A stretch of 64,000 nucleotides of DNA from Thermus composti (GCF_014647535.1 NZ_BMPJ01000007.1:25232-89231); one strand, 5' to 3'. Numbered from the stretch's first letter, positions 30,831 to 41,351 are shown. Program-made: numbers and translations. The notes: generated from the letters alone by a model not told the origin.

Positions 30831-33445
30831 AGGTGCGGTGCCTCTGCGGCCAGAAAAACCCCCCTGGGGCCCAGTTCTGCATGGGCTGCGGCCGCCCCTT
30901 GGGCAGCCCCCTCCTCAAGGAGCGCCGCCACGTGAGCGTGGTCTTCCTGGACCTGGTGGACTCCACCTCGAGGTTTCAGGGGGGCCTTGAGGCCGCCTAC
31001 CGGGAGATCCAGGCCGCCCTGGAGCGGGCGGCCCAGGAGGCCCGCCTCCGGGGCGGTTTCGTCCACCGCTTCCTGGGGGATGCGGTCATGGTCCTCTTCG
31101 GGGCCCCTAGGGCCCAGGGGATGGAGCCCTGGCGGGCCCTGGAGGCCGCCCAGGCCATGGTGAAGGCGGCGGGCCTTCCCGCAAGGGCCGGGGTGGCCAG
31201 CGGGGAGGTGCTCTGGGCCCCCTTGGGGGAGGGGCAGGCGGGGGAGGCCACCTCCTTGGGCCCGCCGGCGGTGCGGGCGGAGCGGCTCTCCAAGGTGGCC
31301 GCCCCCCAGGAGGTGGTCTGCGACGGGAAGACCCTGGGGGCGGCCCCGGGGACCCGGGCCATCCCCTTAGGCCCAAGGCCCCTCAAGGGGCTTGGGGAGG
31401 TGGAGGCCTTCCGGGTGGAGGCGGTGGGGGTCGCCCTGGGGCCCGAGGAGGCTTCCCTCCTCGAGGAGGCCTTAAGGCGGCTTCTTGAACCCGGGGGCAG
31501 GGTTAACCTGGTGGGGCCGCCGGGAAGCGGCAAAAGCCTCCTCCTGGCCGAGCTGGTCCGGAAAGCCCCCTTGAGGACCGTGGTCCTGGAGCGCATGGGG
31601 CCCGAGACCCCCTTGCGGCTAAGCCTTCAGGAGGCCGCCCAAAAGGCCTTCGGCGGCCTGGAAACCCTCCTCCACCTGCCCCTGGCCCCCCACCTCCACC
31701 GGGCCCTCCGCTATAGCCTGGGCCTCGAGGCCCGCCCCCCCTGGCCCCGGGAGGCGCTGGAGGAGGCCATCCTCGAGGCTTGGGAAGAGGCCCTAAAGAG
31801 CCTCTCCGAGCCCCTGCTCCTGGTCCTCAAGGACTTCCACGCCCCCGACCCCACCCTCCTCCGCTTCCTCGGGCGCCCCCTCCCCCAGCTCCGCCTGGCG
31901 GTGGAAAGCCGCAGACCCCTCTTCCAACCCGCCCTTCTCCTCAAGGAAAAGCCCATCCCTCCCCTCCTCGCCCTCCAGCCCGCCCTGGACGGCCTCCCTT
32001 TCCCGGAAAAACGGGGGCTTCTGGTCCTCGGGGTCCTGGGGGAGGCGCCCCAGGACCTGGCGGAAGGGCTTGCGGGCCCCTTCTCTTGGGAAAGGCTCTG
32101 GGAGGAAGGCCTTTTAGAGGGGGAAAGGCCCCTCCCCTCGGTGGTCCGGGCCGCCCGGGCCCTGGTCCTCGAGGAGGAGCAAGGGGCCTGGCACCTGGAG
32201 GCCGCCCGGTACCACCAAAAGCACGGAGACCCCCGGGCCATGGCCCGCCACCTGGCCCTAGGGGGGAAGCCCCGGGAGGCCGTTCAAACCCTACGGGTCC
32301 TGGCCCAAGGGGCCTGGAGGAAAGGCCGCCTAGAAGAGGCCATCCCTCTCTACGAGGAGGCCCTGGCCCTGGCCCCCGAGGGCCTAAAGCCCGCCCTGGA
32401 GGCCGAGCTCCAGGACGCCCGGGCCTCCTTGGGCCAAGCCCCGGAGACGGAAGCGGGACCCAGGGCCGAAGACCCCGTCCTTAAGGCCTTCCGCCAGGCC
32501 AAAGACCCCCTCGCCCTCCAAGCCCTCCTCCCCCACCTAAGGCCCTACCCCTTGGAGGAGGCCCAGGCCCGCCTAGAGCTAGCGGGAGCCCTCTGGCGGG
32601 CCTTCCGCCCCAAGGCCGCCCTCCAGTTCCTCACCCCCTTCCACCCGCACCTTCCCCCAAGCCTCCACCTCCACTACCGGTCCCTAAGGGCGAGCCTCCT
32701 CATGGACCTGGGCCGCTACGAGGAGGCCGAAGCCCTCCTGGCAGGGCCTGCGGAAGGGGATCGGGAGGCCCACGCCCGCTTCCACGCCACCCGCCTCCGC
32801 TTCCTCCTAGAACAGGGCCGGCTTCCCGAGGCCCTGGAAGAGGGGGAGGCCTACTACGCCCAAAACCCCCACCCCTGGCTTGCGGCGAGCCTTCTCGGGG
32901 CCCAGGCCCTAAGGGGGCGGTTCCCCGAAGCCCTCTACCGGGAGGCCCAGAAGCACCCCGACGGGAAGAGCCTGGCCGTCCTGGCCCTGGCCCTCCACAC
33001 CTGGAAAACGGGCCGCGATCCCAGGCACCTCCTGAAAGAAGCCCTGGTCCTTTCCCGAAAGCTTTCCAACCCCTACGTCCACCACTTGGCCCTGGCCACC
33101 CTGGCCCTCTTCCTTTGGCCCAAGGCCCCGAGGAAGGCGCAGGCCCTCTCCCAGCACCTCCTCTACCAGACCCACCGCACGGGCTTCGCCGTGCACCTGG
33201 AGATCGCCCGTCTCCTTAGGGCCCAGCTCCTCTTGGAGGAGGGGGAGCGGGTGGACCACCTTCTGGTCTTCGTCCCCTCAACGCCCCTAACCCAGGTCTG
33301 GCAGCGGGTTTTGGCGGGGGAGGCCCCGGGGAGGGAGCTTAGGGGGTACGGTATCCTGGGAAGGTGGATCGCCCACCTCTGGGCAGGGGTTCGCCATGGA
33401 CCTAGGCGAAGCGGTGGAGGCCATCAAAAGCCGCCTCTCCCTTAA
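30827..33445 (+). CDS. Zinc-ribbon / class III cyclase-like / AAA ATPase / TPR regulator
   Basis: An 872-residue multidomain protein. Residues 5-21 form a zinc ribbon (C5, C7, C18, C21). Residues 30-195 are a class III nucleotide cyclase domain (VVFLDLVDST with D42, FLGDAVMVLFG with D85). An ATPase follows with Walker A GPPGSGKS (about 230-237) and LVLKDFH (about 333) as Walker B; the rest is helical TPR-like repeat. Where active cyclases have GDxVNLAARL this has GPPAVRAERL: the transition-state Asn is V149 and the substrate Asp is P146, so cyclase activity is doubtful. Its 3' end overlaps dnaG by 50 bp in another frame. Confidence 0.82.
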   Translation: MKVRCLCGQKNPPGAQFCMGCGRPLGSPLLKERRHVSVVFLDLVDSTSRFQGGLEAAYREIQAALERAAQEARLRGGFVHRFLGDAVMVLFGAPRAQGMEPWRALEAAQAMVKAAGLPARAGVASGEVLWAPLGEGQAGEATSLGPPAVRAERLSKVAAPQEVVCDGKTLGAAPGTRAIPLGPRPLKGLGEVEAFRVEAVGVALGPEEASLLEEALRRLLEPGGRVNLVGPPGSGKSLLLAELVRKAPLRTVVLERMGPETPLRLSLQEAAQKAFGGLETLLHLPLAPHLHRALRYSLGLEARPPWPREALEEAILEAWEEALKSLSEPLLLVLKDFHAPDPTLLRFLGRPLPQLRLAVESRRPLFQPALLLKEKPIPPLLALQPALDGLPFPEKRGLLVLGVLGEAPQDLAEGLAGPFSWERLWEEGLLEGERPLPSVVRAARALVLEEEQGAWHLEAARYHQKHGDPRAMARHLALGGKPREAVQTLRVLAQGAWRKGRLEEAIPLYEEALALAPEGLKPALEAELQDARASLGQAPETEAGPRAEDPVLKAFRQAKDPLALQALLPHLRPYPLEEAQARLELAGALWRAFRPKAALQFLTPFHPHLPPSLHLHYRSLRASLLMDLGRYEEAEALLAGPAEGDREAHARFHATRLRFLLEQGRLPEALEEGEAYYAQNPHPWLAASLLGAQALRGRFPEALYREAQKHPDGKSLAVLALALHTWKTGRDPRHLLKEALVLSRKLSNPYVHHLALATLALFLWPKAPRKAQALSQHLLYQTHRTGFAVHLEIARLLRAQLLLEEGERVDHLLVFVPSTPLTQVWQRVLAGEAPGRELRGYGILGRWIAHLWAGVRHGPRRSGGGHQKPPLP

Positions 33446-35132
33446 GGAGGTGGTCTCCCGGTACGTGGTCCTGAAGCCCGCGGGCCGGGGGCGGTGGAAG
33501 GGCCTATGCCCCTTCCACCAGGAGAAGACCCCTTCCTTCTACGTGGACGAGGAGAAGGGGCTTTTCCACTGCTTCGGTTGTAAGGCGGGAGGCGACCTCA
33601 TCGCCTTTGTGGAGCGCCTCGAGGGCCTGGACTTCCTGGGGGCGGTGGAGCGGTTGGCGGAAGAGGCGGGCCTAGAGATCACCCAAAAGGGAAAGCCCCA
33701 AGGCAAAAGGGAGCTTCTGGACGTCCTCAAGCTGGCCCAGGCCTACTTCCTGGAAGGCCTTAGGGCCTCCAAGGAAGCCCAGGCCTATTTGGCAAGCCGG
33801 GGACTTTCCCAGGAGAGCATCGCCCGCTTCGGCCTAGGCTACGCCCCCCCGGCGGCGGACGGCCTCCTCACCTTCCTCGCCCAAAGGGGCATCCCCCCGG
33901 AGGAGGGGGCGCGGGCCGGGGTGCTCTCGGAAAGGGAAGGACGCTTCCACGACCGCCTCCGCCACCGGATCACCTTCCCCATCAAGGACCGGCTTGGGCG
34001 GATCGTGGCCTTCACGGGAAGGGCCCTGGGGGACGAAACCCCCAAGTACCTCAACACCCCGGAGACCCCCCTTTTCCGCAAGCGGGAGGTCCTCTTCGCC
34101 TACCCCGAGGCCAAGGAGGCCTTGAGAAGGGGCCGGGCCATCGTGGTGGAGGGGCTTTTTGACGCCATCGCCCTCCACCAGATGGGCTTCTCCGAGACCG
34201 TGGCCGTCCTGGGCTCGGGGCTTTCCGAGGAGCAGGCCGCCCTCCTCAAGGCCCAGGAGGTGCGGGAGGTCTACCTGGCCTTTGACGCCGACGAGGCCGG
34301 GCAGAAGGCCACCCTCCAGAGCCTCAACCTGGAGCTCGCCAAAAAGTTCCTCTTCTACGCCGTGCGCCTCCCCGCCAAGGACCCGGGGGAGCTCCTCCTC
34401 CTTCCCGATGGCCCCGCCCTCTTCCAAAAAGCCCTGGAAGAAGCCCTTCCCGAGGTGGACTTCCGCTTCCAGGAGGCGGCCAAGGGCCTGGACCTAAACC
34501 GCCCGGAGCACCGAAGGAAGGTCCTTTTGGCCCTGGCCCCCAGGATGCTCTCCCCGGAGCCCTTTGACCCGGTGGCCGAGCGGCTCAAGGCCCTGGTGGT
34601 GGAGCGGCTTGGCCTTTCGGCGCGGGAGCTTGCCGACTTCCTCCGGAGCCTAAAGCGGGGAAGCCCCCCGCCTTCCCCGCCACCCAAAACCGAGCCCAAG
34701 AACCGGGTCCTCCTCCTGGAGCTGGACGTCATCGCCCTCCTCCTCTCCCTTCCCCCAGAGCGGTTCGGGGAAGGGGTGCGCCGGGTGGCCGACCAGGTCT
34801 GGCCCCCGGAGGGTTCCCTTTTGGCGGAGTTTTTGGAGCTCGCCCAAAAAGAGCCCCGGCGGGACTACCTGCGCCAGGTGCTAAGCCGCAAGGAGGCCGG
34901 GGGGATTCTTCTGGAAAAGCTCCTTTTGGTCCGGTCCCCGGAGGACCCGAGGTTCGGGGAGCGGTTGGAGAAAACCCTGGCCCGGCTAAGGGAGGCCTAC
35001 TTCCTGGAAAGGCGGCAGAAGCTCAAGGAAGCCCTCCGCCAAAACCCCGCCGACCTCGAGCTCCTCAAGGAGATCCACGAGCTGGACCAGGCCATTGAGG
35101 CGGAAAGGCGGATCTACCGGGGCCTCGGGTAA
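33396..35132 (+). CDS. dnaG: DNA primase
   Basis: A 578-residue primase that makes RNA primers at the replication fork. Zinc domain: C38, H41, C59, C62 (CPFH...CFGC). The TOPRIM core has VVEGLFD (near 252) and DADEAG (near 300). The C-terminal domain (about 425-578) would contact the DnaB helicase. ATG 33396 lies inside the end of the cyclase-like gene. In many bacteria dnaG adjoins the sigma-factor gene; here mdh, ask and rsmC lie between. Confidence 0.96.
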   Translation: MDLGEAVEAIKSRLSLKEVVSRYVVLKPAGRGRWKGLCPFHQEKTPSFYVDEEKGLFHCFGCKAGGDLIAFVERLEGLDFLGAVERLAEEAGLEITQKGKPQGKRELLDVLKLAQAYFLEGLRASKEAQAYLASRGLSQESIARFGLGYAPPAADGLLTFLAQRGIPPEEGARAGVLSEREGRFHDRLRHRITFPIKDRLGRIVAFTGRALGDETPKYLNTPETPLFRKREVLFAYPEAKEALRRGRAIVVEGLFDAIALHQMGFSETVAVLGSGLSEEQAALLKAQEVREVYLAFDADEAGQKATLQSLNLELAKKFLFYAVRLPAKDPGELLLLPDGPALFQKALEEALPEVDFRFQEAAKGLDLNRPEHRRKVLLALAPRMLSPEPFDPVAERLKALVVERLGLSARELADFLRSLKRGSPPPSPPPKTEPKNRVLLLELDVIALLLSLPPERFGEGVRRVADQVWPPEGSLLAEFLELAQKEPRRDYLRQVLSRKEAGGILLEKLLLVRSPEDPRFGERLEKTLARLREAYFLERRQKLKEALRQNPADLELLKEIHELDQAIEAERRIYRGLG

Positions 35133-35162
35133 AATGCCCCCTGGGCGGAGGCCCAAAGGAGG
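35130..35162 (+). promoter_or_regulatory. mdh -10 box, leader hairpin and Shine-Dalgarno site
   Basis: TAAAAT (35130-35135) overlaps the dnaG stop. GCCCCC follows, then the hairpin TGGGC-GGAG-GCCCA (35142-35155), whose last A begins AAAGGAGG (35155-35162), 6 bases before the ATG. No convincing -35 box is visible. All distances equal those in the yceI leader (16926-16966). Confidence 0.65.
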
Positions 35163-35168
35163 GAAAGC

Positions 35169-36152
35169 ATGAAGCGTCCCGTTTGCGTGGCGGTCACCGG
35201 CGCCGCAGGCCAGATCGGCTACAGCCTCCTTTTCCGCATCGCCGCGGGGGAGATGCTGGGCAAGGACCAACCCGTCATCCTCAAGCTCCTGGAGGTCCCC
35301 CAGGCCATGAGAGCCCTCGAGGGCGTGGTCATGGAGCTGGAGGACTGCGCCTTCCCCTTGCTTGCGGGCCTCGAGGCCACCGACGACCCCAAGGTGGCCT
35401 TCAAGGACGCGGACTACGCCCTTCTGGTGGGGGCGGCCCCCCGCAAGGCGGGGATGGAGCGGCGGGACCTCCTGGAGGTGAACGGCAAGATCTTCACCGA
35501 GCAGGGCCGGGCCCTGGCCGAGGTGGCCAAGAAGGACGTGAAGGTGCTGGTGGTGGGCAACCCCGCCAACACCAACGCCCTCATCGCCTATAAAAACGCC
35601 CCTGGGCTCAACCCCCGGAACTTCACCGCCATGACCCGGCTGGACCACAACCGGGCCAAGGCCCAGCTGGCCAAAAAGACCGGCGTCCCCGTGGACCGGA
35701 TCCGCCGCATGACGGTGTGGGGCAACCACTCCTCCACCATGTTCCCCGACCTCTTCCACGCCGAGGTGGACGGCAGGCCCGCCCTGGAGCTCGTGGATAT
35801 GGAGTGGTACGAGAAGACCTTCATCCCCACCGTGGCCCAGCGGGGGGCGGCCATCATCCAGGCCCGGGGGGCTTCCAGCGCCGCCAGCGCCGCCAACGCC
35901 GCCATTGAGCACATCCGGGACTGGGCTTTGGGCACCCCGGAAGGGGACTGGGTCTCCATGGCCGTCCCCTCCCAAGGGGAGTACGGCATCCCCGAGGGCA
36001 TCGTCTACTCCTTCCCCGTGACCACCAAAGACGGGGAGTACCGCATCGTGGAGGGCCTGGAGATCAACGAGTTCGCCCGGAAGCGCATGGAGATCACCGC
36101 AAAGGAGCTTCTGGACGAGATGGAGCAGGTGAAGGCCCTGGGCCTTATCTAG
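35169..36152 (+). CDS. mdh: Malate dehydrogenase
   Basis: A 327-residue NAD-dependent enzyme of the TCA cycle, near identical to Thermus MDH as I know it: [15 protein letters not shown] for NAD binding, [13 protein letters not shown] mobile loop with substrate arginines, GNPANTNAL, and the catalytic His in [11 protein letters not shown]. The strong ribosome site and leader hairpin fit high expression. A 12-bp stem terminator lies between it and the convergent ask gene. Confidence 0.98.
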   Translation: MKRPVCVAVTGAAGQIGYSLLFRIAAGEMLGKDQPVILKLLEVPQAMRALEGVVMELEDCAFPLLAGLEATDDPKVAFKDADYALLVGAAPRKAGMERRDLLEVNGKIFTEQGRALAEVAKKDVKVLVVGNPANTNALIAYKNAPGLNPRNFTAMTRLDHNRAKAQLAKKTGVPVDRIRRMTVWGNHSSTMFPDLFHAEVDGRPALELVDMEWYEKTFIPTVAQRGAAIIQARGASSAASAANAAIEHIRDWALGTPEGDWVSMAVPSQGEYGIPEGIVYSFPVTTKDGEYRIVEGLEINEFARKRMEITAKELLDEMEQVKALGLI

Positions 36153-36164
36153 GGCCAAGGGACC

Positions 36165-36200
36165 GCCCCCGCCGGGGCCTCCCGGCGGGGGCCAACCCTT
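36165..36200. terminator. Bidirectional terminator between mdh and ask
   Basis: A perfect 12-bp stem, GCCCCCGCCGGG (36165-36176) with CCCGGCGGGGGC (36181-36192), loop GCCT, then CAACCCTTTT on the + strand. It lies 12 bases after the mdh stop and just past the ask stop, so it can serve both convergent genes. Confidence 0.75.
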
Positions 36201-36686
36201 TTAGGCCTTGTCCAGCTCAAAGGCCTGGTGGACAGCCCTAAGCGCCGCCTCGGCGTACTCGGCGGGGATGATCACGGAGATGCGCACCTCGCTGGTGGCG
36301 ATCATCTCAATGTTGGCCCCCGTGGAGGCCACCGCCTGGAACATCTTGGCGGGAACCTCCGGCTGGGAGGCGAGCCCCACGCCCACGATGGAGACCTTGG
36401 CGATATCGGGCCTCAGGATGGCCTCGCCCCCGATCTCCGCCAGAACAGGCTCCAAGGCCTCCAGGGCCTCCTGGGCGAAGTCCTTCTTCACCGTGAAGGC
36501 CATCTGCTGCCTCGAGGGGTCGTGGCCGGGCACTCCCTGGATGATCATGTCCACGGCAATCCCCCGTTCGGCCAAAGCCTGGAAGACCTTGGCGGCGATC
36601 CCCGGCTGGTCGGGGATGCCGATGAGCCCGATCTGGGCGTGGTCCAGGTCCAAGGCCACGCCCGTCACCACCCTGTCCATTTCCAT
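36201..36686 (-). CDS. Aspartate kinase, beta subunit (internal start)
   Basis: An in-frame ATG at codon 245 of ask (36684-36686) is preceded by GAAGGAGGT with four-base spacing, a better ribosome site than most in the window. The product is 161 residues, the length reported for the Thermus beta subunit, and consists of the two ACT domains (VTGVALDLDHAQIGLIG onward). It would pair with the alpha subunit to form the threonine-binding regulatory interface. Confidence 0.85.
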   Translation of the reverse strand: MEMDRVVTGVALDLDHAQIGLIGIPDQPGIAAKVFQALAERGIAVDMIIQGVPGHDPSRQQMAFTVKKDFAQEALEALEPVLAEIGGEAILRPDIAKVSIVGVGLASQPEVPAKMFQAVASTGANIEMIATSEVRISVIIPAEYAEAALRAVHQAFELDKA

Positions 36687-37418
36687 ACCGACCTCCTTCA
36701 CCAGGGTACCGGGGTTGTAGGAAAAGCTGGAGCGCACGTGGAGCACCACCCCGTAGCGCTTGGCGTAGTAGACCGCCCGGGGGTGGAGGACCCTGGCCCC
36801 CAAGGCGGCCATCTCCAGCATCTGGTCGTAGCCGATGACGGAAAGCTTCCTCGCCTCGGGGATCAGGTGGGGGTCCGTGGTGTAAACCCCCTCGGTGTCC
36901 GTGTAGATCTCGCACTCCTTGGCCCCGAGGGCGGCGGCGATGGCCACGGCGGTGGTGTCCGACCCCCCCCGGCCCAAGGTGGTGATCTCCCCTTCCGGGG
37001 TGGTGCCCATGAAGCCGGCGATCACCGCCACAAAGCCCTCCTCCAGGGCCTCCCGGATCCTAGCCGGGTTGACCTCGAGGATCCGGGCATCCCCGTAGCG
37101 CCCGTCGGTGGTGATGCCGATCTGGTGCTGGACGAAGCCCTTGGCGGGGATCCCCATGGCCCAAAGCTGCATGGAAAGGAGGGCCACGGAAACCTGCTCC
37201 CCCGTGGTGGTGAGGAGGTCCAGCTCCCTAAAGGGGGGTCTCGGGTTCACCCGCCTGGCCAGGGCGATGAGCTCGTCGGTGGTGTGTCCCATGGCCGAGA
37301 CCACCACCGCAAGTTGATGCCCTTTCTCCCGGTAATGGGCGATGCGCTGGGCCACCTTGTGGATGCGCTCCAGGTCACCCACGGAAGTGCCGCCGTACTT
37401 CTGAACCACGAGGGCCAC
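36201..37418 (-). CDS. ask: Aspartate kinase, alpha subunit (full length)
   Basis: Phosphorylates aspartate at the head of the threonine/methionine pathway. 405 residues: the kinase domain (KYGGTSVGDLERI, LGRGGSDTTAVA) to about 240, then two ACT domains that bind threonine. GTG 37418 is chosen for its GGAGG site and its match to the known 405-residue Thermus enzyme. A small hairpin (CCGCCC-TTG-GGGCGG) precedes the ribosome site. Known Thermus aspartate kinase is an alpha2-beta2 enzyme whose beta subunit comes from an in-frame internal start; that start is present here. Confidence 0.96.
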   Translation of the reverse strand: MALVVQKYGGTSVGDLERIHKVAQRIAHYREKGHQLAVVVSAMGHTTDELIALARRVNPRPPFRELDLLTTTGEQVSVALLSMQLWAMGIPAKGFVQHQIGITTDGRYGDARILEVNPARIREALEEGFVAVIAGFMGTTPEGEITTLGRGGSDTTAVAIAAALGAKECEIYTDTEGVYTTDPHLIPEARKLSVIGYDQMLEMAALGARVLHPRAVYYAKRYGVVLHVRSSFSYNPGTLVKEVGMEMDRVVTGVALDLDHAQIGLIGIPDQPGIAAKVFQALAERGIAVDMIIQGVPGHDPSRQQMAFTVKKDFAQEALEALEPVLAEIGGEAILRPDIAKVSIVGVGLASQPEVPAKMFQAVASTGANIEMIATSEVRISVIIPAEYAEAALRAVHQAFELDKA

Positions 37419-37458
37419 GCCCACCTCCTTCCCGCCCCCAAGGGCGGCTTGAAAAGGC

Positions 37459-37499
37459 ATACTATCACATTTGCCCTTCCTCCCCAAGCCCCGTATCCT
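37459..37499. promoter_or_regulatory. Interleaved divergent promoters of ask and rsmC
   Basis: For rsmC (+): TTGCCC (37471-37476), 17 bases, TATCCT (37494-37499), 8 bases before the GTG. For ask (-): TTGGGG (37487 to 37482), 17 bases, TAGTAT (37464 to 37459). The ask -35 box sits inside the rsmC spacer, so the two promoters should exclude each other. Confidence 0.65.
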
Positions 37500-37507
37500 G
37501 AAAGGAC

Positions 37508-38631
37508 GTGAGCCTGACCCTCGAGGCCTACCACCGCCCCACCCCCCTGCCCCGCCCCGGCGGGGTCCTCTACGTGAAGCCGGGGGCCCGGGGCTACCGC
37601 GACCCCGTGTACGACCTCCTGCAGAAGACCGTTGAACCTTACGGGGAAAGGGCCCTGGACCTAAACCCCGGGGTGGGCTGGGGAAGCCTCCCCCTGGAGG
37701 GGCGAATGGAGGTGGAAAGGCTGGAGACCTCCATGGCCGCCTTCCTCTGCCTCAGGGCAAGCGGCCTCAGGGCCCGCCTCGCCCCGCCCTGGGAGGCGGC
37801 GGAAGGGGCCTACGACCTGGTGGTCCTGGCCCTGCCCGCAGGCCGGGGCACCGCCTACGTGGAGGCGAGCCTGGTGGCCGCCGCCCGGGGCCTGAGGACG
37901 GGGGGGCGGCTTTACCTGGCGGGGGACAAGAACAAGGGCTTTGAGCGCTACTTCAAGACCGCCCAAAGGATCCTGGGCTACGGGGAGGTGGTGCGGCGGG
38001 AAGGCCCCGTGCGGGTGGCCCTCCTGGAGAAGGAAAGGGAAGCCCCTCCCCTTTCTCCCCTCTGGCGGCGCTTCTCCGCCCGGATCCTGGGGGAGGCCTA
38101 CGCCTTCTGGCACCTCCCTGGGGTCTTCTCGGCGGGCAAGGTGGACCCCGCCTCCCTCCTCCTCCTTAAGGCCCTAACCCGGGAGCTCGGCCCGGAAGGG
38201 GTGCGGGGAAAGCGGGTCTTGGACCTGGGGGCGGGCTACGGGGCCCTCACCCTGCCCTTGGCCCGGATGGGGGCCGAGGTCTTCGCCGTGGAAGACGACC
38301 TGGTCTCGGTGCGCTCCTTGGAAAGGTCCCTGGCGGAAAACGGCCTCCAGGCCCACGCCCTCCATTCCGACGTGGACCAGGCCTTGACAGGGGAAGCCCG
38401 GTTTGACATCATAGTAACGAACCCCCCCTTCCACGTGGGGGGTGCGGTCATCCTGGATGTGGCCCAGGCTTTCGTGATGGCGGCTGCGGCCCGGCTCAAG
38501 CCGGGCGGTGGGTTTTTTCTGGTGGCCAACCCCTTTCTGAAGTACGAACCCCTCCTGGAAGCCCATTTCGGCGGCTTCCAGACCCTCTTGGTAGAGGACT
38601 ACAAGGTGCTCTTCGCCCGGAAGGAGGCAAG

Positions 38632-38635
<4 letters not shown>
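37508..38635 (+). CDS. rsmC: 16S rRNA (guanine-N2) methyltransferase
   Basis: Methylates G1207 of 16S rRNA in the E. coli numbering. 375 residues: a degenerate N-terminal methyltransferase domain (1-190) and the active C-terminal one with the SAM motif [15 protein letters not shown] and the catalytic N305-P-P-F-H. The Thermus orthologue has been solved structurally, as I recall. GTG start. The stop overlaps the sigA ATG (ATGA at 38632-38635), coupling an rRNA methylase to the primary sigma factor. Confidence 0.93.
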
Positions 38636-39903
<1,268 letters not shown>

Positions 39904-39918
39904 GCCTTTCTCGCCCCG

Positions 39919-39949
39919 GCCCGCACCCGACCCGGTGCGGGCGCTTTCT
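39919..39949 (+). terminator. Terminator after sigA
   Basis: GCCCGCACC (39919-39927) pairs with GGTGCGGGC (39934-39942) around a six-base loop, followed by GCTTTCT. A perfect 9-bp stem with a short T-rich tail, 15 bases after the stop. Confidence 0.7.
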
Positions 39950-39958
39950 GGAACGCCA

Positions 39959-40786
39959 TTGGACGCCCACATCCTCCTCACCCTAAGCTTCGCTCTCCTC
40001 TCCGCGCTTACCTGGGGGGCCGGGGACTTCGGGGGCGGGATGGCCTCCCGCCGGGCCCACCCCCAGGCGGTGGTCCTTTGGGTTTCCGGCATCGGCCTTT
40101 TCCTTTTCCTTCTCCTGGCTCTGGCCTATGGGGAAGCGCCCTCAGGGCGGGACCTCCCCTTCGCCCTTCTGGGCGGGGCCTCCGGGACCCTCGGCCTCCT
40201 CAGCCTCTACCGGGCCCTGGCCCAAGGGGAGATGGGCCTCGCCGCCCCGGTGGCCGGGGTGGTGGGGGCGGCGCTCCCCGTAGCCCTGGGGGCTTTCCTC
40301 GAGGGGTGGCCGGGCCTCTTCCCCGCCTTGGGCATGGGGCTGGGCCTGCTCGCGGTCTGGTTCGTCTCCCGGCCCGAAGGCCGGGCACGCCCGGGCAACC
40401 TGGGCCTCGCCCTCCTCGCCGGCCTCGGCTTCGGCGGGTTCTACGCCTTTATGGACCGGGTGGAGGGGCTCTTCTACCCCGCCGCCTGGGCCAAGCTCGC
40501 CGCCCTTCTCCTGGTCCTCCCCGCCGCCCTCAAGGCCAGGCCCTGGCCTGGGAGGCGCGAGGCCCCGTGGATCCTCCTCGCAAGCCTGGGGGACGCCGGG
40601 GGGAACCTCTTCTTCCTCCTCGCGGCCCAGGCCGGGCGGCTGGACGTGGCGGCGGTCCTCTCCTCCTTCTACCCCGTCTTCACGGTCCTTCTGGCCTGGC
40701 TTGTCCTGAAGGAGAGGCTCTCCCGGGGGCGGCTTATGGGGGTGGGCCTTAGCCTCCTGGCCATGGCCCTCATCGCTCTGGGCTAG
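39959..40786 (+). CDS. EamA/DMT-family transporter
   Basis: A 275-residue inner-membrane protein with ten hydrophobic segments and two EamA repeats; SSFYPVFTVLLAWLVLKERLS near residue 240 is the usual C-terminal signature. The substrate is unknown. The start is uncertain: TTG 39959 is the first in-frame start after the sigA terminator hairpin, and the GTG at 39935 lies inside the hairpin. Its end overlaps the convergent 2H gene by 17 bp. Confidence 0.8.
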   Translation: MDAHILLTLSFALLSALTWGAGDFGGGMASRRAHPQAVVLWVSGIGLFLFLLLALAYGEAPSGRDLPFALLGGASGTLGLLSLYRALAQGEMGLAAPVAGVVGAALPVALGAFLEGWPGLFPALGMGLGLLAVWFVSRPEGRARPGNLGLALLAGLGFGGFYAFMDRVEGLFYPAAWAKLAALLLVLPAALKARPWPGRREAPWILLASLGDAGGNLFFLLAAQAGRLDVAAVLSSFYPVFTVLLAWLVLKERLSRGRLMGVGLSLLAMALIALG

Positions 40787-41279
40787 GTCCCAAAGGGAAG
40801 CGGGCCACCTCCACCAGGCGGTCCCCGTCCTCGTCCTTCACCAAAGCCACCTCCCGCACCCAAAACGAGCCCCGGGGTGGAGGGGGAAGGCTTTGGACCA
40901 AGGCCTTGGCCGCCTCCTCGGAAAGCCCCAGGGCCAGGGTGAGGTGGGGGATGTAGCTCGGCCCCTCAATCTCCTTGAGGGGCGGGGCCAGGGGCTCCAG
41001 GGCATGGTAGAGCCTGCGGAAAGGGGTCCCCCCGTAGGCCCTGAGGTAGACCACCCCTTGGGGGAAGTACCGCCATCCCCCAAGCCGAAGCCGGAAGGGT
41101 TCATGCCCCCGGAGGATCCCCTCCAGGGCGATCTTCAGGGCCTCCTCCTCGTAGGGCCAGTCAAAGGGCTGGCGTAGGTTGAGGTGAGGGGGGCCGAAAC
41201 CCTTCACCCCGTGCTGGGCCTGCAGGCCCTCCAAGAAGGCCTTGAGGTCTTCCGGAGGCCAGACCAAGACCCCGTACAC
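40770..41279 (-). CDS. 2H phosphoesterase (2'-5' RNA ligase-like)
   Basis: A 169-residue protein with two His-x-Thr-like motifs about 80 residues apart: PHLNLRQPF (near residue 34) and IPHLTLALGL (near 113). The first reads HLN where HxT is usual. Members of this superfamily act on RNA 2',3'-cyclic phosphate ends. GTG start with TATACT exactly 6 bases upstream (41286-41291, minus strand), so probably leaderless. Confidence 0.83.
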   Translation of the reverse strand: MYGVLVWPPEDLKAFLEGLQAQHGVKGFGPPHLNLRQPFDWPYEEEALKIALEGILRGHEPFRLRLGGWRYFPQGVVYLRAYGGTPFRRLYHALEPLAPPLKEIEGPSYIPHLTLALGLSEEAAKALVQSLPPPPRGSFWVREVALVKDEDGDRLVEVARFPLGPSPER

Positions 41280-41351
41280 GCCGCCAGTATACCGGGGCCG
41301 GGTCCGGGAGCCCGGAACGCCCCAAGAGGGCTTTTGGGTTAAACTGGACCC

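Noticed and set aside
36228..37511. A 427-codon frame antisense to ask
   Set aside because: Composition is His/Gly/Pro/Asp-rich with no domain; ask is certain on the other strand.
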